Origin: Bradyrhizobium sp.
GTDB taxonomy: Bacteria; Pseudomonadota; Alphaproteobacteria; Rhizobiales; Xanthobacteraceae
Assembly (NCBI GenBank): GCA_028290305.1
Contig: JAQGKC010000297.1
Span: forward strand, 1-13,445
Direction of reading: 5' to 3'
Length of the DNA: 13,445 nucleotides
Shown here one piece after another: positions 1 through 8,331 of the stretch (position 1 is its first letter; every line of letters begins with the position of its first letter). A program made the position numbers and the translations under genes. The notes beneath the pieces were generated by a model that made no database searches, was not told the origin of the DNA, and worked only from the letters and a program-made list of their open reading frames with translations.

Positions 1-620
<620 letters not shown>

Positions 621-1003
621 GCTCTCTCCAACAACACATCAAGAAGCTTGAACAGGCTGCACAAAAAACAGCCGACAGCGCCAAATTGCAACTTGCTGCA
701 CTGGCCCCCCATGCCTGCTGGCAGGGCCGCAGACCGGGCGGACCAAGCCCCTTGTGCCTCTCTTGGCCCGGCCAAATCGAGGGTGCAAGAGGCGTTCCGC
801 TTGCGCGGCCATAGCATCCGACCCCCGCGAAGTCTAATACCAAAGTCGATTGGGGTTAAAGCAGACGGGCGCCTGCGACAAGCCTAGCCGTTGACGTGCT
901 AACTCGGGTGAAACAGGTTGACCCGTCAGGACGAACCGGGTTGATCTCGGTCATCGCCAACCAAAGCAAAGAGCGCCTAAAAGCGCCCGGATGGAGGGAA
1001 TGC
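621..1003. other. intergenic region upstream of the transporter operon
   Basis: This 383-base stretch separates the divergent gmd remnant and livG. I see no credible gene in it: open frames here have no ribosome site or family resemblance. It must carry the promoter for livG. TTGACG (891-896) and TTGACC (918-923) resemble -35 boxes, but neither has a convincing -10 at the usual distance, so I do not call a promoter. The open frame of livG extends back to 896, but that leader (residues MLTRVKQVDP...) has no counterpart in LivG proteins. Confidence 0.6.
993..998 (+). promoter_or_regulatory. ribosome binding site deciding the livG start
   Basis: GGAGGG lies five bases before the GTG at 1004. 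It selects this GTG over the upstream ATG at 896 in the same frame. ATG triplets at 991, 1000 and 1011 are all out of frame. Confidence 0.7.
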
Positions 1004-1825
1004 GTGGAACATGCTTTGGAAGTGCGCGGGGTGTCTCTGCGCTTTGGTGGCGTAAGAGCGCTCACCGAGGTCAGCTTTGGCGTTAACGATGGCGAGCTGT
1101 TCTCGATCATCGGCCCCAACGGCGCCGGCAAGACCTCGATCGTCAACTGCATCTCGGGCCGCTACCGGCCGACCGAAGGCCAGCTGTTCTATCGCGGGCA
1201 GGATATCACCGCACTCAATCCGAACGCGCGGCCTCGGCTCGGCATCGGCCGCACCTTCCAGAACCTCGCACTGTTTCATCACATGAGCGTGCTCGACAAC
1301 ATCATGGTCGGGCGGCACCATCTGCTGAAAAACAACTTCATCACGGGATCGCTGTACTGGCTCACCGGCGCACGGCGCGAAGAGCTCGAACATCGCCGCA
1401 AGGTCGAGGAGATCATCGATTTCCTCGATCTGCAGTCGGTGCGCAAGGCCACCGCCGGCACCCTGCCTTACGGCCTGCGCAAACGCGTCGAACTCGCGCG
1501 CGCGATGGCGCTGGAGCCGCGGCTGATCCTGCTCGACGAGCCGATGGCGGGCATGAACTTCGAGGAAAAGGAGGACATGGCGCGCTACATCGTCGATCTC
1601 AACGAAGAATTCGGCATGACGGTGATGATGATCGAGCACGACATGGGCGTGGTGATGGATATCTCCCACCGGGTCATGGTGCTGGATTTCGGCCGCAAGA
1701 TCGCCGAGGGCGATCCGGCTTCGGTGCTGGCTGATCCCCATGTGAAGCGCGCCTATCTCGGCGAAGAGGACGAGGTCCTGGTCGATCCCGACGATACACC
1801 CGCGCCTGCGGAGAGCGCGGCATGA
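1004..1825 (+). CDS. livG: Branched-chain-type ABC transporter ATP-binding protein (LivG family)
   Basis: One of two cytoplasmic ATPases that power a Liv-type (HAAT) importer. From the GTG start the protein is 273 residues, near the LivG norm. It begins VEHALEVRGVSLRFGG, as the family does. Walker A is GPNGAGKTS (37-45), the Q-loop glutamine is in RTFQN (about 86), Walker B is LILLDEP (174-180) and the H-loop is IEHD (His212). The ABC signature is LPYGLRKR (154-161). It departs from LSGGQ and even from the usual LivG LSYGQ, so the second ATPase LivF may carry the canonical half-site. The C-terminus has an acidic, proline-rich tail after YLGEEDE. The stop overlaps the next gene's start (ATGA at 1822-1825), which implies translational coupling. 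The symbol names the family; the substrate need not be an amino acid. Confidence 0.93.
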   Translation: MEHALEVRGVSLRFGGVRALTEVSFGVNDGELFSIIGPNGAGKTSIVNCISGRYRPTEGQLFYRGQDITALNPNARPRLGIGRTFQNLALFHHMSVLDNIMVGRHHLLKNNFITGSLYWLTGARREELEHRRKVEEIIDFLDLQSVRKATAGTLPYGLRKRVELARAMALEPRLILLDEPMAGMNFEEKEDMARYIVDLNEEFGMTVMMIEHDMGVVMDISHRVMVLDFGRKIAEGDPASVLADPHVKRAYLGEEDEVLVDPDDTPAPAESAA

Positions 1826-3753
1826 TGGATTACGCCGGCCGGGCCGCGCAGGCTGACACCTATCCCAAGCTGTTGCGCCTCAACGCGCGCGAGCATGGCG
1901 GCGACATCGCATTGCGCGAAAAGGATTTCGGGCTCTGGCGCGTCTTCACCTGGAACGACTATCAGGCGCGGGTGCACGACTTCGCGCTCGGCATGGTCGA
2001 ACTTGGCCTCGGCCGCGGCGACGTCATCGGCATCATCGGCGATAACCGGCCGGACTGGGTCTCGGCGGAAATCGCCACCCATGCGATCGGCGCCATGAGT
2101 CTCGGTCTCTACCGCGACGTGCTGGATGAGGAAGCCGCCTATCTCCTCAGCTATGGCGAAGCCCGGCTTGTGTTCGCCGAGGATGAAGAGCAGGTCGACA
2201 AGCTGCTGACGCTGGCCGAGCGGGTGCCCAACCTCAAGCACATCGTCTATTCCGATCCGCGCGGGATGCGGAAATATGACGACCCCCGCCTGATGGGGGC
2301 CGACAAGCTTGCAGCGATGGGACGCGACCGCGCCGCGCGCGAGCCCGATCTCTACGACCGGCTGGTGGACGCCACAAAGGGCGAGGATGTCGCAATCCTC
2401 TGCACCACCTCTGGCACCACATCCAATCCGAAACTGGCGATGCTCGCCGCGGGGCGGGTGCTGCGGCATTGCGCGACCTACCTCGCGTTCGATCCGAAGG
2501 GGCCGGATGACGAATACGTCTCGGTACTGCCGCTGCCCTGGATCATGGAACAGGTCTACGTGCTCGGCAAAGGCCTGCTGTGCCGAATGAAGGTCAACTT
2601 CGTCGAACAGCCCGACACCATGATGAACGATTTCCGCGAGATCGCGCCGACCTTCGTGCTGTTCGCTCCCAGGGTCTGGGAATCCATCGCCGCCGATGTG
2701 CGCGCCGGCGTCATGGATTCCTCTCCGCTCAAGCAAAGCCTCTATGAGCTTGGCATGAAGACGGGGCTGGCGGCACTGGCGCGCGGCAAGCATTCCGTGA
2801 TCGCGGACGCGCTGCTGTTTCGCGCGCTGCGCGATCGCCTCGGCTTTACCCGGCTGCGCTCGGCGGCAACCGGAGGTGCTGCGCTCGGTCCTGATACCTT
2901 CAAGTTCTTTCAGGCCATGGGCGTGCCGCTGCGCACGCTGTACGGCCAGACAGAATTGCTCGGCGCGTATACGCTGCATCCGATGGGTCAGGTCGATCCC
3001 GATACCACCGGCGTCGCGATGGCCGACAGCATCAAAATCCGCATCGACAATCCGGATATCCACGGCGTCGGCGAGATCGTGGTGCGCCACCCCAACATGT
3101 TCCTCGGCTATTACAAGAGTCCCGAAGCTTCCGCTGCCGATATGAAAGACGGCTGGATGCAGTCCGGCGATGCCGGCTATTTCAACGGCAACAAGCAGCT
3201 CGTGGTGATCGACCGCATCAAGGATCTGGCCGAGACCGCACGCGGCGAACGGTTCTCGCCGCAATACATCGAAAACAAGCTGAAGTTCTCGCCCTACGTC
3301 GCCGAGACGGTGGTGCTGGGCGCCGGCCGCGACGCGCTCGCGGCGATGATCTGCATCCGGTATTCGATCATCTCGAAATGGGCGGAGAAGAAGCGGATCT
3401 CGTTCACGACCTACACCGATCTCGCCTCGCGCCCCGAGGTGTATGCGCTGCTGCGCAAGGAGGTCGAAACCGTCAACGCCACGCTGCCGCCGGCACAGCG
3501 CATTTCCCGCTTCCTGCTGCTCTACAAGGAGCTCGACGCTGACGATGGCGAGTTGACCCGCACCCGCAAAGTCCGCCGCAGCGTCATCAACGAGAAATAC
3601 GCTGGGATCATCGACGCGATCTACAGCGGCAAACGCGACATCCCGATCGATACCGTGATCCGCTTCCAGGACGGCACCACCCAGCGCATCCGCACGACGC
3701 TGGAGGTGGTTGACCTCGGGCGCGATGTACAGGTGGCGGAGGCGGCGGAATGA
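1822..3753 (+). CDS. Long-chain-type acyl-CoA synthetase (AMP-binding, adenylate-forming)
   Basis: This protein of 643 residues belongs to the ANL superfamily and resembles the long-chain fatty acid-CoA ligase (FadD15-like) branch. It would make an acyl-AMP from a carboxylic acid and ATP, then transfer the acyl group to CoA. Motifs in order: P-loop TTSGTTSNPK (195-204), YGQTE (374-378), SGD (448-450), DRIKDLAET (464-472), RGERFSPQYIEN (474-485), and the likely catalytic lysine in LTRTRKVRR (Lys583). The P-loop reads SNPKLAML where most relatives have GNPKG. No signal peptide or membrane helix is seen, so it is cytosolic. It overlaps livG by four bases and sits between livG and the permease genes. 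The context implies that it activates the transported acid. The actual substrate (fatty, aromatic or alicyclic acid) is unknown. A second ATG at 1825 could also start it. Confidence 0.9.
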   Translation: MMDYAGRAAQADTYPKLLRLNAREHGGDIALREKDFGLWRVFTWNDYQARVHDFALGMVELGLGRGDVIGIIGDNRPDWVSAEIATHAIGAMSLGLYRDVLDEEAAYLLSYGEARLVFAEDEEQVDKLLTLAERVPNLKHIVYSDPRGMRKYDDPRLMGADKLAAMGRDRAAREPDLYDRLVDATKGEDVAILCTTSGTTSNPKLAMLAAGRVLRHCATYLAFDPKGPDDEYVSVLPLPWIMEQVYVLGKGLLCRMKVNFVEQPDTMMNDFREIAPTFVLFAPRVWESIAADVRAGVMDSSPLKQSLYELGMKTGLAALARGKHSVIADALLFRALRDRLGFTRLRSAATGGAALGPDTFKFFQAMGVPLRTLYGQTELLGAYTLHPMGQVDPDTTGVAMADSIKIRIDNPDIHGVGEIVVRHPNMFLGYYKSPEASAADMKDGWMQSGDAGYFNGNKQLVVIDRIKDLAETARGERFSPQYIENKLKFSPYVAETVVLGAGRDALAAMICIRYSIISKWAEKKRISFTTYTDLASRPEVYALLRKEVETVNATLPPAQRISRFLLLYKELDADDGELTRTRKVRRSVINEKYAGIIDAIYSGKRDIPIDTVIRFQDGTTQRIRTTLEVVDLGRDVQVAEAAE

Positions 3754-3809
3754 CGAAAAAAACCGATTCCAACAAATTCAGAAAGCATATCGCGACGCCG
3801 ATGACTGCG

Positions 3810-3952
3810 CCCTCACCCCTTGTGGTAGAGGGCATCACCTACGGTATATCTGGATACAGACGGGTGAGGGGTACAGGCTCAAATATTGTAAAGCGTAGCC
3901 CCCTCGCCCGCCTTCGCTTGGCGAAGCCACCCTCTCCCACAAGGGGAGAGGG
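3810..3952. repeat. Nested palindromic intergenic repeat element inside the operon
   Basis: The 232-base gap between the synthetase and livH holds a 143-base element built of nested inverted repeats. The outer arms are 3810-3832 and 3930-3952, 23 bases each, complementary apart from two mismatches (core CCTTGTGG/CCACAAGG). The inner arms are 3861-3871 (CGGGTGAGGGG) and 3900-3910, with one mismatch. A further small hairpin lies at 3910-3928. The CCCTCTCCC...GGGAGAGGG arms are typical of repeats scattered through Bradyrhizobium and Rhodopseudomonas genomes. It may act as an mRNA hairpin between the operon segments. The short open frame across it (3750-3989) is an artefact of the repeat. Confidence 0.75.
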
Positions 3953-3985
3953 GAAGAGCCCCGCAACTCAACGCTGTCAAACAAC

Positions 3986-4879
3986 ATGAACCTCCAGTTC
4001 CTGATCCAGCTTCTGGTCAACGGCCTCGTGGTCGGCACGCTGTATGGCGTGGTCGCGATGTCGTTCGTGCTGATCTACAAGGCGACGCAAGTGGTGAACT
4101 TCGCACAAGGCGAATTGCTGCTGATCGGCGCCTGGGTGTGCTGGGCGCTGCTCACCAAATATCAGGTGCCGTTCTGGGTCGGCATGCCGCTGACGCTGGT
4201 GTTCATGTTCGTGTTCGGCATCGCGATCCAGATCGTGATCCTGCGGCCGATGATCGGCGAGCCGATCATCTCGGTGATCATGGTCACCATCGGGCTGTCG
4301 ACGGTATTCCAGGCCGCGCTGAAATGGATTTTCGGCGTCAATCCGCAGCCTTTCCCGCGGATCTTCACCAGCCAATCCCTGAACTTCCTGGGACTGCAAA
4401 TCCAGACCGTCTATGTGATGAGCCTCGTCGTATCGGTGGCGATGATGATCGGCATGGCCTGGTTCTTTCGGGTCTCGAAATACGGCCTCGCGATGCGCGC
4501 CACCGCCTTCAACCAGCAGGTGGCGCAATCGCTCGGCATTTCTGTCAAGAACGTGTTCGCGATCGCCTGGGCAATCTCGGCGACCGTCTCGGCGGTGGCG
4601 GGCGTGGTGGTGGCTGTCGTCAACGGCGTATCGTCGGGCCTGTCGGCCTATGGCATCAAGGTGTTTCCGGCGGCGATCCTGGGCGGCCTCGACTCCATCG
4701 GCGGCGCGGTGCTCGGCGGCATCATCATCGGTCTGTTGGAAAACATCGCGCAATATATCGACAGCGAATATCTGCACTGGGGCAATTTGTATGAAGTCGC
4801 GCCGTTCTACGTGCTGATCGTCGTGCTGATGATCAAGCCCTATGGCCTGTTCGGCACCAAAGACATCGAGCGGGTGTAA
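3986..4879 (+). CDS. livH: Branched-chain-type ABC transporter permease (LivH family)
   Basis: Inner-membrane permease of 297 residues, the usual LivH size, forming the translocation channel with LivM. It is strongly hydrophobic with about eight membrane segments, starting at FLIQLLVNGLVVGTLYGVVA. Family marks are VNFAQGELLLIGAW (about 37-50), the loop RATAFNQQVAQSLGI (171-185), which should couple to the ATPases, and the glycine-rich AAILGGLDSIGGAVLGG (229-245). The end is KPYGLFGTKDIERV, also family-like. The ATG at 3986 has no clear Shine-Dalgarno. Translation may depend on sequence just past the palindromic repeat, which ends 34 bases upstream. livM follows after five bases. Confidence 0.95.
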   Translation: MNLQFLIQLLVNGLVVGTLYGVVAMSFVLIYKATQVVNFAQGELLLIGAWVCWALLTKYQVPFWVGMPLTLVFMFVFGIAIQIVILRPMIGEPIISVIMVTIGLSTVFQAALKWIFGVNPQPFPRIFTSQSLNFLGLQIQTVYVMSLVVSVAMMIGMAWFFRVSKYGLAMRATAFNQQVAQSLGISVKNVFAIAWAISATVSAVAGVVVAVVNGVSSGLSAYGIKVFPAAILGGLDSIGGAVLGGIIIGLLENIAQYIDSEYLHWGNLYEVAPFYVLIVVLMIKPYGLFGTKDIERV

Positions 4880-4884
4880 TTCAT

Positions 4885-5958
4885 ATGACAGGTCCCTCCC
4901 TCATTCCTTCCGGCGATTTCCGTACCTCGTACGCGGCCGACACCACGATCTTTCCGACCACCACCAGCCGCAACGCGGCCATTATCGGCATCGTGCTGAT
5001 TTGTTTTGCACCGCAGGTGCTCAGCGAATACTCGCTGAGCGTCCTGATCCAGATCGGCATCTTTGCGATCGCAGCCCTCGGCCTCAATATTCTGGTCGGC
5101 TTCACCGGGCAGATTTCGATCGGCCATGCCGCGTTCTTCTTGTTCGGCGCATTCACCTCGGCCTATCTCTCGAACACGCTGCCGATCCCGGTATTCTTCG
5201 CCATTCCGCTGGCGGGCGTCGTCACTGCCCTGGTCGGCCTGATCTTTGGCGTGCCGGCGGCACGGCTGAAGGGACTTTATCTCGTCATCGCGACGCTGGC
5301 GGCGCAATATATCCTGCTTGATTTCTTCTCACGCGCCGACTGGTTTTCCGGCGGCTCGGTACCGGCCAGCGCCAATCCGTTCTCGATTTTCGGCTACACG
5401 TTCCGCGGCGACCGGCAATATTTCTACGTGGTGCTGGCCTATCTGCTGGTCAGTTATCTCCTGGTGACCAATTTGATGCGCACCCGCGACGGCCGCGCGC
5501 TGGTCGCGATCCGCGATCATTATCTCTCCGCCGAGATCATGGGCATCAACCTGACGAAATATCGCACGCTGTCGTTTGGACTCGCGGCGTTCTTCGCAGG
5601 CATCGCGGGAGCGCTCTACGCGCATTACCAGCTCGTCGTATCGAACGAAGGTTTCGGGATCGAACGATCGATTATTTTCCTCGCCATGGTCATCATCGGC
5701 GGCACCGGCTCGATCATGGGCACGCTGATGGGCACCGCCTTCGTGGTGCTGCTGCCGGAATCGATGGAATGGATCAGCGCGGGCCTGAAAGGCAGCGTCA
5801 TCGACAAGGCGTTGTCGCTCAACAACAACATCACCTTCCTGCGCGAGATCGCGATCGGGCTGATTATCATCGCGTTTCTGATGTTCGAGCCCGACGGCCT
5901 CGCGCATCGCTGGCGACAGATCAAGACTTACTGGAAACTCTACCCGTTTTCACATTGA
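4885..5958 (+). CDS. livM: Branched-chain-type ABC transporter permease (LivM family)
   Basis: Second inner-membrane permease, 357 residues, partner of LivH. About 30 hydrophilic residues precede the first membrane segment. The LivM hallmark GFTGQISIGHAAFFLFGAF is at about 72-90. The loop RDHYLSAEIMGINLTKYR (210-227) corresponds to the coupling region that contacts the ATPases, followed by LSFGLAAFFAGIAGALYAH. The C-terminus HRWRQIKTYWKLYPFSH is typical of the family. It starts five bases after the livH stop with only a weak ribosome site, so it is probably coupled to livH translation. Its stop codon lies inside the -35 box of a predicted promoter for the next gene. Confidence 0.95.
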   Translation: MTGPSLIPSGDFRTSYAADTTIFPTTTSRNAAIIGIVLICFAPQVLSEYSLSVLIQIGIFAIAALGLNILVGFTGQISIGHAAFFLFGAFTSAYLSNTLPIPVFFAIPLAGVVTALVGLIFGVPAARLKGLYLVIATLAAQYILLDFFSRADWFSGGSVPASANPFSIFGYTFRGDRQYFYVVLAYLLVSYLLVTNLMRTRDGRALVAIRDHYLSAEIMGINLTKYRTLSFGLAAFFAGIAGALYAHYQLVVSNEGFGIERSIIFLAMVIIGGTGSIMGTLMGTAFVVLLPESMEWISAGLKGSVIDKALSLNNNITFLREIAIGLIIIAFLMFEPDGLAHRWRQIKTYWKLYPFSH

Positions 5959-5982
5959 GGTTGGATCGGGCCTGGCTACAAT
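5955..5982 (+). promoter_or_regulatory. Possible sigma-70 promoter for the binding-protein gene
   Basis: TTGAGG (5955-5960), a 16-base spacer and TACAAT (5977-5982) match the -35/-10 consensus at 4/6 and 5/6 positions. Transcription would begin near 5989, giving a leader of about 20 bases before the ATG at 6013. The -35 box overlaps the livM stop. An internal promoter would let the periplasmic binding protein be made in excess over the membrane parts, a common need in ABC importers. Prediction only. Confidence 0.45.
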
Positions 5983-6012
5983 AGACTTAACAAAAGAACT
6001 GGAGGAACACCC

Positions 6013-7293
6013 ATGACCATGAAATCCCTACTCGGTACCGTTTCGCTCGCGCTGCTGCTCGGCAGTGCCGCAACGGCGTCGCAGGCCCAGATCGCGATCG
6101 GCCACCTTGAAGACCTGTCGGGCGGTACGTCCGATGTTGGTACGCCCTACGGACAAGGCGTCGCGGACACCTTTGCCTGGGTCAACAAGAACGGCGGCGT
6201 CGGCGGCAAGCAGCTCAACGTCGACAGCAACGATTACGGCTACCAGGTGCCCCGCGCGATCGCGCTCTACAAGAAATGGTCGGGCGGCGACAAGGTCGCA
6301 GCGATCATGGGCTGGGGTACGGCCGATACCGAAGCGCTGACCGGCTTCCTGGCGCAGGACAAGATCCCGGATATCTCCGGCTCCTACGCGGCAGCACTTA
6401 CGGACCCCGAGGGCAGCAGCGGGAAAGCAAAACCCGCGCCGTATAATTTCTTCTACGGCCCGAGCTACTCCGACGCGCTGCGCGCCGAACTGACCTGGGC
6501 CGCGGAAGACTGGAAGGCCAAGGGCAAGCCGGGCAAGCCCAAGTTTGTGCATATGGGCGCCAACCATCCCTATCCGAACGCGCCGAAAGCCGCCGGCGAA
6601 GCGCTTGCGACCGAGCTCGGCTTCGACGTGCTGCCGCCACTGGTGTTCGCGCTGGCGCCCGGCGACTACAGCGCGCAGTGCCTGAGCCTGAAAAGCGCCG
6701 GCGCCAACTACGCCTATCTTGGCAATACCGCCGCCTCCAACATCTCGGTGATGAAGGCCTGCAAGACCGCCGGCGTCGACATCCAGTTCCTCAGCAACGT
6801 CTGGGGCATGGACGAGAACGCCGCCAAGACGGCCGGTGATGCCGCCGATGGCGTGATCTTCCCGCTGCGGACGGCCGTGGGCTGGGGCGGCAACGCGCCG
6901 GGCATGAAGACGGTGATGGAAATTTCCAAAATGTCCGACCCGACCGGCAAGGTCTATCGCCCCGTGCACTACATCGCAGCCGTTTGCACCGCGCTGTACA
7001 TGAAGGAAGCGCTCGACTGGGCCGCCAAGAACGGCGGCGCGACCGGCGAGAGCGTAGCCAAGGGCTTCTATCAGAAAACCAACTGGGTACCGGCAGGCAT
7101 GGAAGGCGTCTGCAACCCCTCCACATGGACCGAGAAGGACCATCGGCCGACAACAACGGTCGACCTGTATCGGTCCAAGGTTTCCGGCCCGACCGACGGC
7201 GATATCAACGATCTCATGGCCAAGGGCACCATCAAGCTCGAAAAGGCCAAGACCGTCGAACTGCCGCGCAAGGCGGAATGGTTTGGGTGGTAA
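6013..7293 (+). CDS. Periplasmic substrate-binding protein of the Liv-type ABC transporter
   Basis: This is the solute-binding protein (Peripla_BP_6/LivK-like), 426 residues before processing. The start at 6013 has a strong site, GGAGGA (6001-6006), six bases upstream. The signal peptide is clear: MTMK, a hydrophobic core (LLGTVSLALLLGSAA) and a probable cut after SQA at residue 25. The mature protein begins QIAIGHLEDLSGG and keeps the family pattern DVGTPYGQGVADTFAWVNKNGGVGGK. Four cysteines (in QCLSL, KACKTA, AVCTAL, GVCNPS) could form disulfides in the periplasm. It is longer than a classic amino-acid LivK and resembles the subgroup found beside CoA ligases, which fits an organic-acid ligand. 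That inference rests on gene context; the ligand cannot be read from sequence. Confidence 0.92.
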   Translation: MTMKSLLGTVSLALLLGSAATASQAQIAIGHLEDLSGGTSDVGTPYGQGVADTFAWVNKNGGVGGKQLNVDSNDYGYQVPRAIALYKKWSGGDKVAAIMGWGTADTEALTGFLAQDKIPDISGSYAAALTDPEGSSGKAKPAPYNFFYGPSYSDALRAELTWAAEDWKAKGKPGKPKFVHMGANHPYPNAPKAAGEALATELGFDVLPPLVFALAPGDYSAQCLSLKSAGANYAYLGNTAASNISVMKACKTAGVDIQFLSNVWGMDENAAKTAGDAADGVIFPLRTAVGWGGNAPGMKTVMEISKMSDPTGKVYRPVHYIAAVCTALYMKEALDWAAKNGGATGESVAKGFYQKTNWVPAGMEGVCNPSTWTEKDHRPTTTVDLYRSKVSGPTDGDINDLMAKGTIKLEKAKTVELPRKAEWFGW

Positions 7294-7340
7294 ACTTGCA
7301 ATCTGATCGCTTGTCCGCAGGCGACCGCAACATACTAAAC

Positions 7341-7440
7341 CGTCATCCCCGCGAAAGCGGGGATCCAATACGCCGCAGCTTCTCGATTCATCGCAGGCGC
7401 TCTGGAATACTGGGTCATCCGGTCAAGCCGGGTGACGACG
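7341..7440. repeat. Bradyrhizobium-type intergenic palindromic repeat
   Basis: This is an element of about 100 bases between the binding-protein gene and livF. It begins CGTCATCCCC and ends GGGTGACGACG, which are imperfectly complementary. It contains a perfect hairpin at 7347-7362 (CCCCGC, loop GAAA, GCGGGG) and a second at 7419-7431 (CCGG-TCAAG-CCGG). GGATCCAATAC (7361 on) is roughly complementary to GGAATACTGGGTCATCC on the right. This family is scattered in intergenic DNA of Bradyrhizobium and relatives. As RNA, the hairpins could stabilise upstream mRNA or weaken read-through into livF. There is no run of T after either hairpin, so it is not a standard terminator. Confidence 0.75.
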
Positions 7441-7487
7441 GCAGCAAGCAGAGCAGACGCTTTCGCTGACGACATCGGGATAAGGGC

Positions 7488-8330
7488 ATGACTGAAGCGA
7501 CGGAAATCGATCGCCCACCAACAGCAGCATCGGTTGCCCCTGCCCCGCTGCTGAGCGTGCGCAACATCGAGGTGGTCTATGACGACGTCATCCTGGTGCT
7601 GCGTGGATTGAGCCTCGAAGTGCCGCAGGGCGCGATCGTGGCGCTGCTCGGCGCCAATGGCGCGGGCAAGTCGACGACGCTGAAGGCGATCTCAGGTCTG
7701 CTCAAAACCGAAGACGGCGAAGTCACCCGCGGCGAAATCGTCTTCAACGGCGAGCGCATCAACGGTATCGATCCCGACAAGATCGTTCGCCGCGGCATCT
7801 TTCAGGTGATGGAGGGCCGCCGCATCATCGCCGACATGACATCGCTCGAAAACTTACGGCTCGGCGCCTTCACCCGCAGCGACAACGAAGTCGGCGCCGA
7901 CATCGACATGGTCTACAAATATTTCCCGCGCCTGAAGGAGCGCACGGGCCTCGCCGGTTATCTCTCCGGCGGCGAGCAGCAGATGCTGGCGATCGGCCGC
8001 GCACTGATGGCACGCCCGAAGATGATCCTGATGGACGAACCGTCGATGGGATTATCGCCGCTGCTGGTCAAGGAAGTGTTCGCGATCATCAAGGAGATCA
8101 ATCGTGACCTTGGCGTCACGATCCTGCTGGTGGAGCAGAACGCACGCGCCGCGCTGTCGGTCGCGAGCCACGGCTACATCATGGAGCAAGGCAAGGTGGT
8201 GCTCGACGGCAGCGCCGACGAGTTGCGCGACAACGAGGACGTCAAGGAGTTCTATCTCGGCGGCGCCGGCGACCAGCGCAAGAGCTTCAAGAATTTGAAA
8301 AGCTTCAAGCGACGGAAGCGGTGGCTGTGA
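7488..8330 (+). CDS. livF: Branched-chain-type ABC transporter ATP-binding protein (LivF family)
   Basis: Second ATPase of the importer, 280 residues against about 235-240 for a typical LivF. The core has Walker A GANGAGKST (55-63), the LivF-typical QVMEGRRI (106-113), a canonical signature LSGGEQQ (159-165) and Walker B MILMDEP (179-185). Gln217 in VEQN occupies the H-loop, as is usual in LivF. The extra length is at both ends. About 20 residues rich in Thr, Ala and Pro lie before LLSVRNIEV. A strongly basic tail, KSFKNLKSFKRRKRWL, follows the normal end at EFYLGG, with a small KSFK duplication. The ATG at 7488 follows AAGGGC. It lies 194 bases after the binding-protein gene, across a palindromic repeat, but probably completes the same operon. 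Confidence 0.93.
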   Translation: MTEATEIDRPPTAASVAPAPLLSVRNIEVVYDDVILVLRGLSLEVPQGAIVALLGANGAGKSTTLKAISGLLKTEDGEVTRGEIVFNGERINGIDPDKIVRRGIFQVMEGRRIIADMTSLENLRLGAFTRSDNEVGADIDMVYKYFPRLKERTGLAGYLSGGEQQMLAIGRALMARPKMILMDEPSMGLSPLLVKEVFAIIKEINRDLGVTILLVEQNARAALSVASHGYIMEQGKVVLDGSADELRDNEDVKEFYLGGAGDQRKSFKNLKSFKRRKRWL

Positions 8331-8331
8331 A

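Noticed and set aside
896..1003. 36-codon upstream extension of LivG
   Set aside because: LivG proteins start near the EVRGVSLRFGG segment, and GGAGGG is spaced correctly for the GTG at 1004.
1753..3264. 503-codon open frame on the minus strand
   Set aside because: It is exactly antisense to the acyl-CoA synthetase. The His/Asp/Arg-rich product is typical of a shadow frame in high-GC DNA, with no ribosome site or family match.
3750..3989. Open frame overlapping the end of the synthetase and crossing the repeat
   Set aside because: The product is a translation of the palindromic repeat (PSPLVVEG, PSPTRGEG), a common false gene.
6028..7368. 446-codon open frame on the minus strand
   Set aside because: It is antisense to the binding-protein gene and begins inside the palindromic repeat. 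The leading residues MDPRFRGDDG are a known translation artefact of that repeat type.
7341..7440. Intrinsic terminator after the binding-protein gene
   Set aside because: The hairpins are strong but no T run follows, and the sequence matches a dispersed repeat family.
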